A stretch of DNA of 64,000 bases from the NCBI RefSeq assembly GCF_051131705.1, contig NZ_CP180316.1, positions 4,154,001 to 4,218,000 on the forward strand. The letters run 5' to 3'. This document shows, one piece after another, positions 44,648 to 53,537 of this stretch (positions within the stretch are counted from its first letter, which is position 1; every line of letters begins with the position of its first letter). This DNA is from Arthrobacter_M sp030063245. Lineage in GTDB: Bacteria; Actinomycetota; Actinomycetes; Actinomycetales; Micrococcaceae. The translations under genes were made by a program, and so were the position numbers. The notes under the pieces are model-generated. The model ran no database searches. It had not been told where the DNA came from and was given only the letters and a program-made list of their open reading frames with translations.

Positions 44648-46291
44648 ATGGGAACAAAAGGAGACGCGGGAGGCTTTCCCGGGGTGACGGACATCGCGGG
44701 GCTCCGAGGTGCGGTGGCCGTGCTGGCGTCTTTTACCGCGTCCTTCGCGGGGGCCGCGCCGCTGCTGGGCAGGGACGCTTTGCTGGAAGCGGCGGACCTG
44801 ATCGAAGGCGCTTCCCGGCTGATCGAGGTGAACCAGGTGACCGTGGCGCATGCGATCGATACGCAGAACCTCGCCGCGACGGGAGGTGTGGATACCCGCT
44901 TCGTCTGGGATGTCCCGGCCGGGGGTAAATCCCCGTACCGCCGAGTCCAGGACCTGCTGATCGAGCGGTTGCGGATCTCCCGCTCGGCCGCGAACCGGCG
45001 GGTCTTCCTGGGCCGGGACCTGCTGCCCTGCCGGTCCGCGGACGGGACGGTTACCGGGCCGGTGTATCCGCTGCTGGCCCGGGCCGCGGCCGCCGGCGCC
45101 GTGTCGGGGGAAACCCTGAACCTGGCCGTGCGGGCCCTGAACACGGTGCGGGTCAAGGCCACCGCGGCGCAGCTGACCGGGATGGAAACGGTCTTGGCCG
45201 GTCGGGCCCTCACCACGGACCCGGACACCCTGGCCCGGGATGCCCGGGAGCGGGAACTGCAGATCGACCGGGACGCCGGGGAACCGACCGCGGAGGAACT
45301 CACGGAACGGCAGGGCGTCCACGACCACGGCATGTACCGGGGACTGCACCATGTAGAGATCTTCGCGACCCAGCCCCAGTACGAGGTCCTGCAGACCGTG
45401 ATGAACACCGGCACGAATCCGCGCACCTACTCCCTGGAGCAGCGCTCCTTGGATCAGCGGACCCGGCCGCAGAAACTCCTCGATGCCCTGACCGGGGCGT
45501 GCGGGATCGCGCTGCGCGCCGGGGAACTCCCCGAATCCGGGGGCAACCATGCGCAGGTCCTCGTGACCGTCGATTACCGGGAGTTGTTCGATAAGCTGGC
45601 GACCGGGCGCATGGCCGGGGAGTTCATGTTCACCGGCGCGGTGACGGCCGAGAACGTCCGGGAGCTGGCCTGCAACGCGGACCTCATTCCCGTCGTTCTC
45701 GGCGCGGCCGGGGAGGTCCTGGATCAGGGCCGGTCCCGGCGGCTGCATACCAGGGCCCAGCGTCTGGCCCTGACCGCCCGGGACCGGGGCTGCAGCAGAC
45801 CCGGATGCACGATGCCCGCGGCGTGGACCGAGTGCCACCATGTGAGGTTCTGGGACGAGCACCACGGACGCACCAGCGTCAACAACGGGGCGTTGGCGTG
45901 TACGTATGACCATCATCTGATTCATCAGGGACGCTGGAAAATTCTGATGAAACACGGCCTCCCGTACTGGCTCGCGCCACAGGACCTCGACCCGTCCAGG
46001 ACACCACGGCGGAACACGTACTTCAATCCACCCCGCCCCGGCGCCCCCGAAACCCTCCCACCCCTGGACCCCAACACCAATACCGGCTGGGACCGGGACG
46101 CGGAGACCGACGCGGGGAACGACCGGGACGCGGAGATTGCGGCCGAGACCGCGGGGGAGACTGCCGGGGAAATTAATGCCGAACCCTCGGCCGAGACCGG
46201 CGCCGGATTGAGGGTGAGACTGCCGCGGAGAACGGCACTGGGGCCGGGATCCAGCGGCAGACGACACTCAGCGGTGACCGAGGCAGGTTGA
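44648..46291 (+). CDS. DUF222-HNH endonuclease-domain protein
   Basis: This 547-residue protein belongs to the 13E12-repeat/DUF222 family so abundant in Arthrobacter and mycobacteria. The DUF222 region (about 60-390) includes RLRISRSAANRR. The HNH domain near 420-480 has CSRPGCTMPAAWTECHHVRF, NNGALACTYDHHLIHQG with zinc-type cysteines and the catalytic histidine. The tail is long, acidic and repetitive (ETAGETAGE). The ATG at 44648 lacks a good ribosome site; a GTG at 44684 is an alternative. Role in DNA mobility is presumed, not known. Confidence 0.92.
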   Translation: MGTKGDAGGFPGVTDIAGLRGAVAVLASFTASFAGAAPLLGRDALLEAADLIEGASRLIEVNQVTVAHAIDTQNLAATGGVDTRFVWDVPAGGKSPYRRVQDLLIERLRISRSAANRRVFLGRDLLPCRSADGTVTGPVYPLLARAAAAGAVSGETLNLAVRALNTVRVKATAAQLTGMETVLAGRALTTDPDTLARDARERELQIDRDAGEPTAEELTERQGVHDHGMYRGLHHVEIFATQPQYEVLQTVMNTGTNPRTYSLEQRSLDQRTRPQKLLDALTGACGIALRAGELPESGGNHAQVLVTVDYRELFDKLATGRMAGEFMFTGAVTAENVRELACNADLIPVVLGAAGEVLDQGRSRRLHTRAQRLALTARDRGCSRPGCTMPAAWTECHHVRFWDEHHGRTSVNNGALACTYDHHLIHQGRWKILMKHGLPYWLAPQDLDPSRTPRRNTYFNPPRPGAPETLPPLDPNTNTGWDRDAETDAGNDRDAEIAAETAGETAGEINAEPSAETGAGLRVRLPRRTALGPGSSGRRHSAVTEAG

Positions 46292-46693
46292 ACAGACGTG
46301 CAAGCTGAACCATGCCGCAGACCAGAACCCCCACCGATAACCCCCGCGGACAGCAAGCCACGGCGGTCCCGACCGACATGGCCCGTCGGAACCGGGAGGA
46401 GCGTCTGCGGTCTGGACCGGTCCGGCCTGTCGGGAGCCGGAGGAGCGTCTGCAGTCTGGACGGGCTCGCCCTCTGGGCGAGGGGATCAGGCGTCTGCGGT
46501 CAGGACCAACGGCTGGGAATTACCGGCGCGGCGGACCGTTGATCCAGACAGCTCTCGGAGGCGCTGGCGCGAGCCGGGACTGGACCCTTGTAATATGCGG
46601 ATGAGGCACGTCCAGCCCGGATTGTTGCCAGCGGCAGGTGAACAGGTGTTCACTGGAAGGTGAATCAGCGTTCACCAGGTCCTTTCGAAAGGC
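46292..46693. other. Gap with a degenerate direct repeat, no supportable gene
   Basis: Two related copies of GGAGGAGCGTCTGC followed by GTCTGGAC lie near 46396-46420 and 46440-46462. Otherwise I see no gene-like frame. The end of the interval has CCTTTCGAAAGG, a short palindrome next to the start of the transporter gene. Confidence 0.5.
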
Positions 46694-48928
46694 TTGCCCT
46701 TGCCCTTGCCCTCGCACTCCACGAAGACCACTGCCCGCAGACCCACCGGTTTGGTAATCGCTATCCTTTGTCTGTCAGGCACGGTGGTGTCACTGCAGCA
46801 GACCATGGTGATTCCGCTGCTGCCGGACTTCCCCAAAATCCTGAACACCAGCCCGGACGATGTCTCCTGGCTGGTTACCGTCACGCTGCTGACCAGCGCC
46901 GTGGCGACTCCTATAGTGTCCCGGCTGGCGGACATGTTCGGGAAGCGCAGGATGATGCTCGTTGCCATGATCCTGATGGTGATCGGCTCCGTCATCGCGG
47001 CCCTGGGCGGCAATTTCGTCACGTTGGTGGTGGGCCGGGCTTTCCAGGGGTTCGCCGCTTCGCTGATCCCGGTGGGCATCAGCATTATGCGAGATGAGCT
47101 GCCCAAGGAAAAGGTGGCCTCGGCTGTCGCGCTGATGAGCGCGACGCTGGGCATCGGCAGCGCACTGGGCCTGCCGCTCTCGGGCATCATTTATGAGGCG
47201 TTGGGCTGGCAGGCCATTTTCTGGCTGTCGGCCGCGGTCGGCCTCGCGCTGATCGCTGCGGTGCTCGCGGTGGTGCCGGAATCCGAGCTGCGGACGCGCG
47301 GGAGGTTCGATTTCCTGGGTGCCGCGATGCTTTCCGTTGCCCTGACCACGCTGTTGCTGGCCATTTCGAAGGGCGGCAGCTGGGGCTGGAACAGCGAGCC
47401 GGTCATCCTGCTGTTCATCACCACCGCAGTGGTATTGGCCATCTGGTTCCCGTTCGAGCTACGGGTCAGCCAGCCGATGCTGGATCTGCGCACGTCCGCG
47501 CGTCGTCCGGTGCTGCTGACCAATATCGCCTCGATTCTGGTGGGATTTTCGATGTACGCGAATATGCTCTCCACCACGCAGCAGCTGCAGATGCCCAAAG
47601 TCTCCGGTTATGGCTTCGAGCTGAGCGTCGTCATCGCCGGGCTCTGCATGGTGCCGTCCGGATTGGCCATGGTGGCGCTGGCCCCAATTTCCGCGATGAT
47701 CACCAAGCGGTTCGGTGCCAAGACCACGCTAATTGTCGGCGCGCTGGTTCTTGCTGTGGCCTACGTTGCCCGGGTTTTCCTGACCCGCGAGGTCTGGATG
47801 ATCATTGTTGGCGCCATCGTGGTCAGTATGGGTACAGCAATTGCCTACGCTGCGATGCCGACGTTGATCATGCGCTCGGTGCCGATTACGGAAACCGCCT
47901 CGGCCAACGGTCTTAACTCGCTTTTGCGCGCGGTGGGAACCTCGACGGCGTCTGCCACGGTGGCCGCAATCCTCACCTCGGTGGTCATGGACCATAACGG
48001 GATGTCGTTGCCGACGCTGGACGCATTCAAGTTCATCTTCTGGTTCGCCGCGGTCGCTGCTCTGCTCTCTGTAGGCGTAACGGTGTTCATTCCGAAATTC
48101 CTGGCGCCGCTGTCCAAAGCAACTGCTGACCGGGTCGCCGGTGCGGTGCCGGGCAAGGCCGCCGAGGGAGGCGCCTCTGCCGTTCCTGTAGGCGTCTTCC
48201 CGGCACGGGTGCCTGCCGCGGCCGCGTCCTCAGATCGGCCTGAGAAGACAGCCGTGCGCAGCAAGGCTCCGGCTATGGTCGGGGCTGTTACGGCCCTGAA
48301 TGAAACAGCCGACGACGGCGAGGTGGAGATTGTGGTAAGCGGCACGGTGGTCCGTGCCGACCGCCGGCCGATCCGCAACGCGGTGGTCAATGTTCTGAGC
48401 ACAGCTGGTGAGCCGGTGGATTGGAGCCGGGCCAATAACGAGGGCGTTTATTCTGTGGTGCTGCCCGGCCCGGGTCGTTATCTCGTGGTGTCCAGTGCGG
48501 ACGGCTGGGCCCCGCATTCCCAGGTCCTGGAGTTCACGGATCCGGACAGCTGGCAGCAGATCAGTCTCGTGCAGCGGCTCACCCTCTCCGGAACGGTGGA
48601 CCGAGCAGCCGGTTTAGAAGGTGAAGAGAGTCCGGATAGTGTATACTATGCGGACAGTGCGGGCGGTGGGGGTGGCCTGCAGAACGAAGCCCTGGTGACG
48701 CTCACGAAACCGACAGGTGAGTTTGTGGCCTCCACGCATACCAAGGACGGGCGGTATGAATTGCCTCTGCCAGCCACGGGACGATACATCCTGACTACCC
48801 TTGATCCGCAGGGACGTGCTGCCCAGGCCAGGCAGATCGTGGTCGCGAGCCAATCCGCCGTCGTCGACTTTGACGCTGCCGGGGGCGATATGGCACGGGC
48901 GTCCGACTCGGCGGCGGTGGCACAATGA
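46694..48928 (+). CDS. MFS drug exporter (DHA2-like) with C-terminal carboxypeptidase-regulatory-like domains
   Basis: The first 480 residues are an MFS exporter with LADMFGKRRMMLVAMI (motif A) and repeated helices like EmrB/LfrA. The remaining 260 residues contain an Ala-rich linker and two beta-sandwich-like repeats: VSGTVVRADRRPIRNAVVNV ending YSVVLPGPGRYLVVSSADGW, and LSGTVDRAAG ending YELPLPATGRYILTTLDPQG. Such domains usually lie outside the cell. The start is a TTG in a TTGCCC triple repeat; 46700 or 46706 gives better spacing to GAAAGG. It overlaps a TetR gene by four bases. Confidence 0.88.
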   Translation: MPLPLPSHSTKTTARRPTGLVIAILCLSGTVVSLQQTMVIPLLPDFPKILNTSPDDVSWLVTVTLLTSAVATPIVSRLADMFGKRRMMLVAMILMVIGSVIAALGGNFVTLVVGRAFQGFAASLIPVGISIMRDELPKEKVASAVALMSATLGIGSALGLPLSGIIYEALGWQAIFWLSAAVGLALIAAVLAVVPESELRTRGRFDFLGAAMLSVALTTLLLAISKGGSWGWNSEPVILLFITTAVVLAIWFPFELRVSQPMLDLRTSARRPVLLTNIASILVGFSMYANMLSTTQQLQMPKVSGYGFELSVVIAGLCMVPSGLAMVALAPISAMITKRFGAKTTLIVGALVLAVAYVARVFLTREVWMIIVGAIVVSMGTAIAYAAMPTLIMRSVPITETASANGLNSLLRAVGTSTASATVAAILTSVVMDHNGMSLPTLDAFKFIFWFAAVAALLSVGVTVFIPKFLAPLSKATADRVAGAVPGKAAEGGASAVPVGVFPARVPAAAASSDRPEKTAVRSKAPAMVGAVTALNETADDGEVEIVVSGTVVRADRRPIRNAVVNVLSTAGEPVDWSRANNEGVYSVVLPGPGRYLVVSSADGWAPHSQVLEFTDPDSWQQISLVQRLTLSGTVDRAAGLEGEESPDSVYYADSAGGGGGLQNEALVTLTKPTGEFVASTHTKDGRYELPLPATGRYILTTLDPQGRAAQARQIVVASQSAVVDFDAAGGDMARASDSAAVAQ

Positions 48929-49464
48929 CGGACAACGCCACGCGCACTGCCATAGTCGATGCCGGCCGTGAACTCTTTGGCGAGCGCGGTTACAACGCCG
49001 TGACCATCAAAGACGTTGCCGCCCGTGCGGGCTTTTCCCCCGCGATGGTAATGAAGGTGATGGGCAGTAAAGCCGAGCTGTACACCGCTTCGGCTCCGTC
49101 GGCTCCTAATCTGGACGACGCGGGCAGCGATGAACCGGTGGGGCACCAGCTGGTGCGCCGGATTGTTGCCCGTCGGGACCGTGGAGAGGCCGAGCCGTGG
49201 GCCATGGTGCCGATTCTGATCCACGATGCGCCGGATCCGGACGTTGCTCGGACGACCTTCAGGACCAGGTACGTCAGCAGGATTGCCGAGCGGATCGGCG
49301 ACCGGTCACCGGATTTTCGGCGCGCGAAGCTGGTCATCTGCGCGCTGCTTGGTCTGGGCGCGGGCGTACGGACTCTCAGCGTCCTGGCACCGGACGAGTC
49401 AGATAGCGAGGAACTGATCCGTCAGTACGGCGCCTTGGTGCAGAGCATTATCGACGGCGTGTAG
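48925..49464 (+). CDS. TetR-family regulator of the exporter
   Basis: The 179-residue protein has the TetR N-terminus RTAIVDAGRELFGERGYNAV and the recognition helix VAARAGFSPAMVMKVMGSKA. The C-terminal part has VPILIHDAPDPDV and RRAKLVICALLGLG, a TetR_C17-like layout. ATGA overlap with the exporter indicates one operon, so it likely represses its own exporter operon in the absence of a drug-like ligand. The operator is not identified. Confidence 0.88.
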   Translation: MTDNATRTAIVDAGRELFGERGYNAVTIKDVAARAGFSPAMVMKVMGSKAELYTASAPSAPNLDDAGSDEPVGHQLVRRIVARRDRGEAEPWAMVPILIHDAPDPDVARTTFRTRYVSRIAERIGDRSPDFRRAKLVICALLGLGAGVRTLSVLAPDESDSEELIRQYGALVQSIIDGV

Positions 49465-49530
49465 GCAAAATTTTAGGCGGGCGCCGCCGACGCCTGCCTC
49501 AGGTGCCACGGTCGCAGCGCGCCGCGTCCG

Positions 49531-49562
49531 CATGGCCGCATGGCCGCATGGCCGCATGGCCG
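49531..49562. repeat. Tandem 8-bp array CATGGCCG, four units
   Basis: Four perfect CATGGCCG units lie in the 384-base gap between the TetR gene and the small membrane protein. The unit shares the ATGGCC core with the array at 24395. No gene is evident in 49465-49848. Confidence 0.95.
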
Positions 49563-49848
49563 CAGCAGGAAGCTATCCTTGTGTCTATCCAGCACGACCG
49601 GGTGCCGCGGAGCGGCGGCATTTCCGACACGGCCTGGTGTTCCGAACCGGCGGTGGCAATGGCCGTGTTCGAGGCCGCTCCGTAATCTTTATGTCGAATT
49701 GGTCTCATTCTGCACGACCTGGCGTGTGGGGGTGTCCGCTCCCGAGGATTACGCGTAAGGTCCAAATCCTGCACCAAATTTTGCCGCCACGACATGTGGC
49801 CACGCCGCGGATGGCCGTCCACCCGCACGACGCTCTTGGGGAGCTTTT

Positions 49849-50136
49849 ATGGACCAGTATCTGACAGTCAACGACTTGCTCGTCTATTCCGGAACCCTAC
49901 TGATTGCCGCAGCGATGTTCGCAATTATTGGCGTCGCCTTCCTTGGCTGCCTGCTGCTCGCATTGGCAGCGAGGGGGCTCCAGTGGGCCAGTCTGAAGCT
50001 GACCGACGCCGTGCTCCGGCAGTGGGCTGAGTGGCACCAGCATGGTGGGGGGACGGATCAGTCGGTGCAGGGAATCGCCGACCCACGGCCGACGACGGAG
50101 GCCGTGACGGTGCTCGACTCCGCCGCCGGGCACTAG
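49849..50136 (+). CDS. Small single-pass membrane protein
   Basis: This 95-residue protein has a long hydrophobic region (LIAAAMFAIIGVAFLGCLLL, extending further) between a polar N-terminus and a polar Gly/Thr-rich C-terminus. GGGGAG lies five bases upstream of the ATG. A stable hairpin follows the stop. No family recognised. Confidence 0.68.
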   Translation: MDQYLTVNDLLVYSGTLLIAAAMFAIIGVAFLGCLLLALAARGLQWASLKLTDAVLRQWAEWHQHGGGTDQSVQGIADPRPTTEAVTVLDSAAGH

Positions 50137-50161
50137 ACGGTACCTGCCCGGCCACGATTGC

Positions 50162-50194
50162 CGATGCTGGGACGGTAGGTCCGTCCCAGCATCG
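50162..50194. terminator. Bidirectional terminator-like hairpin
   Basis: CGATGCTGGGACGG (50162-50175) pairs perfectly with CCGTCCCAGCATCG (50181-50194) around a 5-base loop. It lies between the convergent small membrane gene and the universal stress gene. Confidence 0.8.
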
Positions 50195-50207
50195 TCGCTC
50201 TTAGCAG

Positions 50208-50630
50208 CTAGTCGGTCTTGACGATGAACACATCGCAAGGCGCGTGGTGAGCCACGGTGTTGGCCACGCTTCCGAGGAGCCGGCCCATGCCCTGCATCCG
50301 CACGCTTCCGACAACAATCATCGACGCCCCGACCCGCTCGGCCTCCGAGATGAGGACCTCGTGCGGCTTACCCCGGACGGCCGCGTAGCTGATCTCCACG
50401 CTTGTTGTACCGAGTTGGGTGACGACAAGCTGCGCCACCTTTTCCGCATCATCCGCGTCGGACACCACCCAGCGGTCACTGCCGATCTCAACAACTTCCG
50501 TCCTGTCGCCCTCATAGGCGGTCACCACCCGAAGGCTTGACTCCAGGGCTGTGGCCAACCGCACCGCACCGCGTGCGGCCTTCATAGCCGTCTCGCTTCC
50601 ATCGACTCCGACAACGATGATCCCCGCCAT
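50208..50630 (-). CDS. Universal stress protein (UspA family)
   Basis: The 140-residue protein starts MAGIIVVGVDGSETAMKAAR and ends with the ATP-binding pattern GSVRMQGMGRLLGSVANTVA (G-2x-G-9x-GS) and APCDVFIVK. Thus it belongs to the ATP-binding branch. GAAGGAG precedes the ATG at 50630. Such proteins help survival under starvation or redox stress. Single gene, convergent with the small membrane protein. Confidence 0.93.
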   Translation of the reverse strand: MAGIIVVGVDGSETAMKAARGAVRLATALESSLRVVTAYEGDRTEVVEIGSDRWVVSDADDAEKVAQLVVTQLGTTSVEISYAAVRGKPHEVLISEAERVGASMIVVGSVRMQGMGRLLGSVANTVAHHAPCDVFIVKTD

Positions 50631-50841
50631 TTTGCTGCTCCTTCGTTCGGCTGTGCAATCCCATAACACGTCCCTACATTAAGTCACATCTGAGAGTGCA
50701 TCGTAGCCATGTGCTGTTATTGAAGGTGCGACGACGGAGCAGCCGCACCCAGCACAAGGGCGCCGAGGCAATCCCGACGTACGATTCCGACCAACAGAGA
50801 TCTACCCAACAGATACCGCGCATGAGATGAAAGGTCCCGTT

Positions 50842-51685
50842 ATGATGGCTCTCCCCGAATTGGCCATCACCGGATCGACCGGGCATCTTGGTGGTCTTCT
50901 GGCCCGGCGGCTCGCCGCGGCGGACGTGCCGCTGCGTCTGCTGGTGCGCGATGTGAACCGTGCCCCGGAACTGCCCGGCGCGGTGGCCGTGCCGGTGGAC
51001 TATGCGGACGCCGCCGTTGCCGCGGCGGCCTTGGGCGGGGTGAAGGTGCTTTTCATGGTCTCCGCGGCCGAGGCGCAGGATCGCCAGCAGCAGCATTATT
51101 CGTTCATCGATGCCGCCGTGGCGGCCGGAGTGGAACACATTGTCTACACCTCATTTTTCGGCGCGGCGCCGGAGGCCACGTTCACGCTGGCCCGCGATCA
51201 TTTGGGCAACGGAGGAATACCTCAAAGTGTCCGGCATGGCGTACACGCTGCTGCGGGATAACTTCTACCTGGACTTCCTGCCCGAGCTGACCGGGGACGA
51301 CGGCGTAATCCGAGGACCGGCGGGCGACGGCAGGGTTGCGGCCGTGACGCGGTCGGACATTGCCCGGGTCGCCGCCGAGGTTCTTCGGGCGCCTGCCGCT
51401 CACGCCGGGTCCACCCATGATCTGACCGGACCGGAGGAACTCACGCTGGCGCAGGCTGCGGAGATCATCTCCCAGGAAACCGGCCGCCGCGTCACCTTCC
51501 ACAACGAAACCACGGAGGAGGCGTATGCCTCCCGTGCCGGCTACGGTGCGCCGCGGTGGCAGATGGATGCGTGGGTCAGTACGTATTCGGCGATGGCCGC
51601 CGGGGAGCTGTCCGGGCCGACGACGGCGGTGCGGGACCTGACGGGGACGGCGCCGATGTCGCTGCGCGATTTCCTGCAGAGCTGA
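50842..51685 (+). pseudogene. NmrA-like NAD(P)-binding reductase, frameshifted near 51203
   Basis: From ATG 50842 (AAAGG upstream) the protein reads LAITGSTGHLGGLLARRLAA, the Rossmann GxxGxxG, up to TFTLARDH. The coherent sequence then continues in the next frame as WATEEYLKVSGMAYTLLRDN to the end at 51685. CATTTGGGC has one T too many for a continuous reading. The intact protein would be about 280 residues, similar to quinone oxidoreductase 2/NmrA family. This is a homopolymer site, so sequencing error is likely. Confidence 0.82.
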
Positions 51686-51848
51686 TCCCGGCGGGACAAG
51701 CGACTCCCTCGCCGAGAACGGGGCTCACCCGCGGCGGACCATCGAGGACGGGGCTCCCCCATGAAGACGGTGCTGCCCGGCACCGTTTTCGCGGGGCCGC
51801 CCCGCTTTCGGCGAGCCAGCCACCCCTGGGGCAGCGGATTTGGGCGGA

Positions 51849-51955
51849 CACCATCAGCGGAATCCAGTAGGCGCGGTCGCCGCCGGGCAGCAGCCGGGCC
51901 AGCGCGTCGGTCCCCGTAACGAGGACGGCCAGCCGGATGGCGTGCCGGGCGATCC
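51849..51955 (-). pseudogene. Fragment of a FUSC-family transporter gene
   Basis: On the minus strand this segment reads ARHAIRLAVLVTGTDALARL and LPGGDRAYWIPLMV. The intact FUSC gene has ARHAVRLAVLVTATDGLARL and LPGGDRGYWVSLMV at 57100-57210. The DNA is also clearly similar. Both sides lose similarity abruptly. It lies in the 350-base gap between the NmrA-like gene and rraA, where nothing else is seen. Confidence 0.75.
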
Positions 51956-52036
51956 CCGCAGACCGCGCGGGCGGTCGGGCCGGGATCCGGCAGATAAGCT
52001 GGGCGCACCATATCCACGCGCGCCGGGAGGACCCAG

Positions 52037-52507
52037 ATGACCATTGCCACAGCCGATCTCTATGACGAGCGGGGCGAGGAGCTCCAGTCCGTGCCCATTC
52101 AGTTCCGTGACTTCGGCGCGGTCAAGGCCTTCAGCGGTCCCGCCAGGACCGTCCGCTGCCACGGTGACAATGCGCTGTTCAAATCGATTGTCTCCACCCC
52201 CGGGCACGGCGCCGTGATGATCTTGGACGGCGGCGGCTCGCTTGAGTCCGCCCTGATGGGAGATATGATCGCCCGGCTCGCCGTGGACAACGGCTGGGCC
52301 GGCGTCGTCATCAACGGACCGGTCCGCGACAGTGAAGCCCTTGCCACGATGCCGCTGGGCGTGAAGGCTCTTGGCACCAATCCACGCAAGAGCAGCAAGG
52401 ACGGGACCGGTGAGGCGGACATTGTTGTGCAGCTCGGCTCCGTCACCATCCGGCCCGGGGCCATGGTCTATTGTGATCCGGACGGGATCCTCGTCGAGCG
52501 CGCCTAA
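52037..52507 (+). CDS. rraA: RraA-family protein
   Basis: The 156-residue protein has the RraA/demethylmenaquinone methyltransferase-like fold: ATADLYDERGEEL at the front, AFSGPARTVRCHGDN, the GHGAVMILDGGGSLESALMG loop, and GVVINGPVRDSEALATMPLG. RraA binds and inhibits RNase E. Related proteins are class II HMG/CHA aldolases; the Arg-Asp pair in VRDSEAL is common to both. GGGAGG is upstream of the ATG. It stands alone. Confidence 0.9.
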   Translation: MTIATADLYDERGEELQSVPIQFRDFGAVKAFSGPARTVRCHGDNALFKSIVSTPGHGAVMILDGGGSLESALMGDMIARLAVDNGWAGVVINGPVRDSEALATMPLGVKALGTNPRKSSKDGTGEADIVVQLGSVTIRPGAMVYCDPDGILVERA

Positions 52508-52586
52508 GAGTATGGACCTCGATCAGCGGGACCGCCGGACTTGGCCTGGTGGGACAGCGAGGTGAGATAGCGGCCGGCCGGGAAAA

Positions 52587-53537
52587 CTACCGGCCGGCCG
52601 GAGCCGCGGCAACGCGTCCGGAAACGGCCTCGGGACGCTCCCCCACCCTGCCGGTGCGCCCTCTGCGTTTCCGGACCGCTGCGACAACCCTGCAGGCAGC
52701 GTAAATGAGGAACGAGATGGTCGTGACGTACGGGCTGATCGGCACCGAGCCACCGAGCGCTAGAAGCATTCCGCCGACCATCGACACGACCGCGAAGGCC
52801 ACGCTCAAAACCGGGACAAGGACGGGTGAGGCCGACACCCGCAGCGCCGCTGCCGCCGGCGTCACCAGGATCGACAGGACGAGCAATGCCCCGACAATCT
52901 GCACGGACACGGCGACTGCGAGGCCGAGCAGCAGCATGAAAATGATGGACAGAACCCGCACCGGGACACCGCGGGCGGCGGCCACGTCGGCATCGACGCT
53001 GGCAAACATGAGCGGACGCCACACGATCGCCAGACCAACGAGGATGACCGCGGAGATGATGAGCAGCGATGTCAGGCGCGGGTCGTCAATGGCAACGATC
53101 TGCCCTGTCAGCAATCCGAATTTATTGGCCGAACGACCCGAGTACAGCGCCAGGCTCAGGATGCCCAGACCGAGGCCGAAGGGCATCAGCACGGCCGTGA
53201 TGGAGTTCCGGTCCTGGGCCCGGGACCCCAGAATGCCGATCAGCAGCGCGGCGATCAGCGAGCCGGCCAGGGATCCTTCAACCACTCCGAATCCGAACAG
53301 CAGGCCCGCCGATGCGCCGGCGAAGCTGAGTTCACTGATCCCGTGCACGGCGAAGGGCATGTCCCGGGCGACGACGAACACGCCAATCAGGCCGCCGACA
53401 ATTCCCAGTGCTGCGCCCGCCAGGAGAGAGTTTTGCAGCAGTACGAGGAGTTCACCGTAGTTCTCGAACTGGAACAGTTGAGACCACCACGAGGCATCGG
53501 CGGCAGGCAGACTGGCCGCTGACAGTGTTTCGATCAT
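52587..53537 (-). CDS. Metal ABC transporter permease (zinc/manganese type)
   Basis: The 316-residue protein has eight or nine hydrophobic helices and the family stretch ELSFAGASAGLLFGFG, then LTGQIVAI and VGALLVLSILVTPAA near residues 220-240. This is the ABC-3 permease fold of ZnuB/MntB. The C-terminus has an extra basic tail. It overlaps the ATPase gene by four bases and completes the importer with the ATPase and the binding protein. Zinc is favoured by the candidate Zur site upstream. Confidence 0.92.
   Translation of the reverse strand: MIETLSAASLPAADASWWSQLFQFENYGELLVLLQNSLLAGAALGIVGGLIGVFVVARDMPFAVHGISELSFAGASAGLLFGFGVVEGSLAGSLIAALLIGILGSRAQDRNSITAVLMPFGLGLGILSLALYSGRSANKFGLLTGQIVAIDDPRLTSLLIISAVILVGLAIVWRPLMFASVDADVAAARGVPVRVLSIIFMLLLGLAVAVSVQIVGALLVLSILVTPAAAALRVSASPVLVPVLSVAFAVVSMVGGMLLALGGSVPISPYVTTISFLIYAACRVVAAVRKRRGRTGRVGERPEAVSGRVAAAPAGR

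Noticed and set aside
44429..46267. 612-codon open frame antisense to the DUF222-HNH gene
   Set aside because: The product is Arg/Gly/Pro-rich and mirrors the real gene; no ribosome site or family signature.
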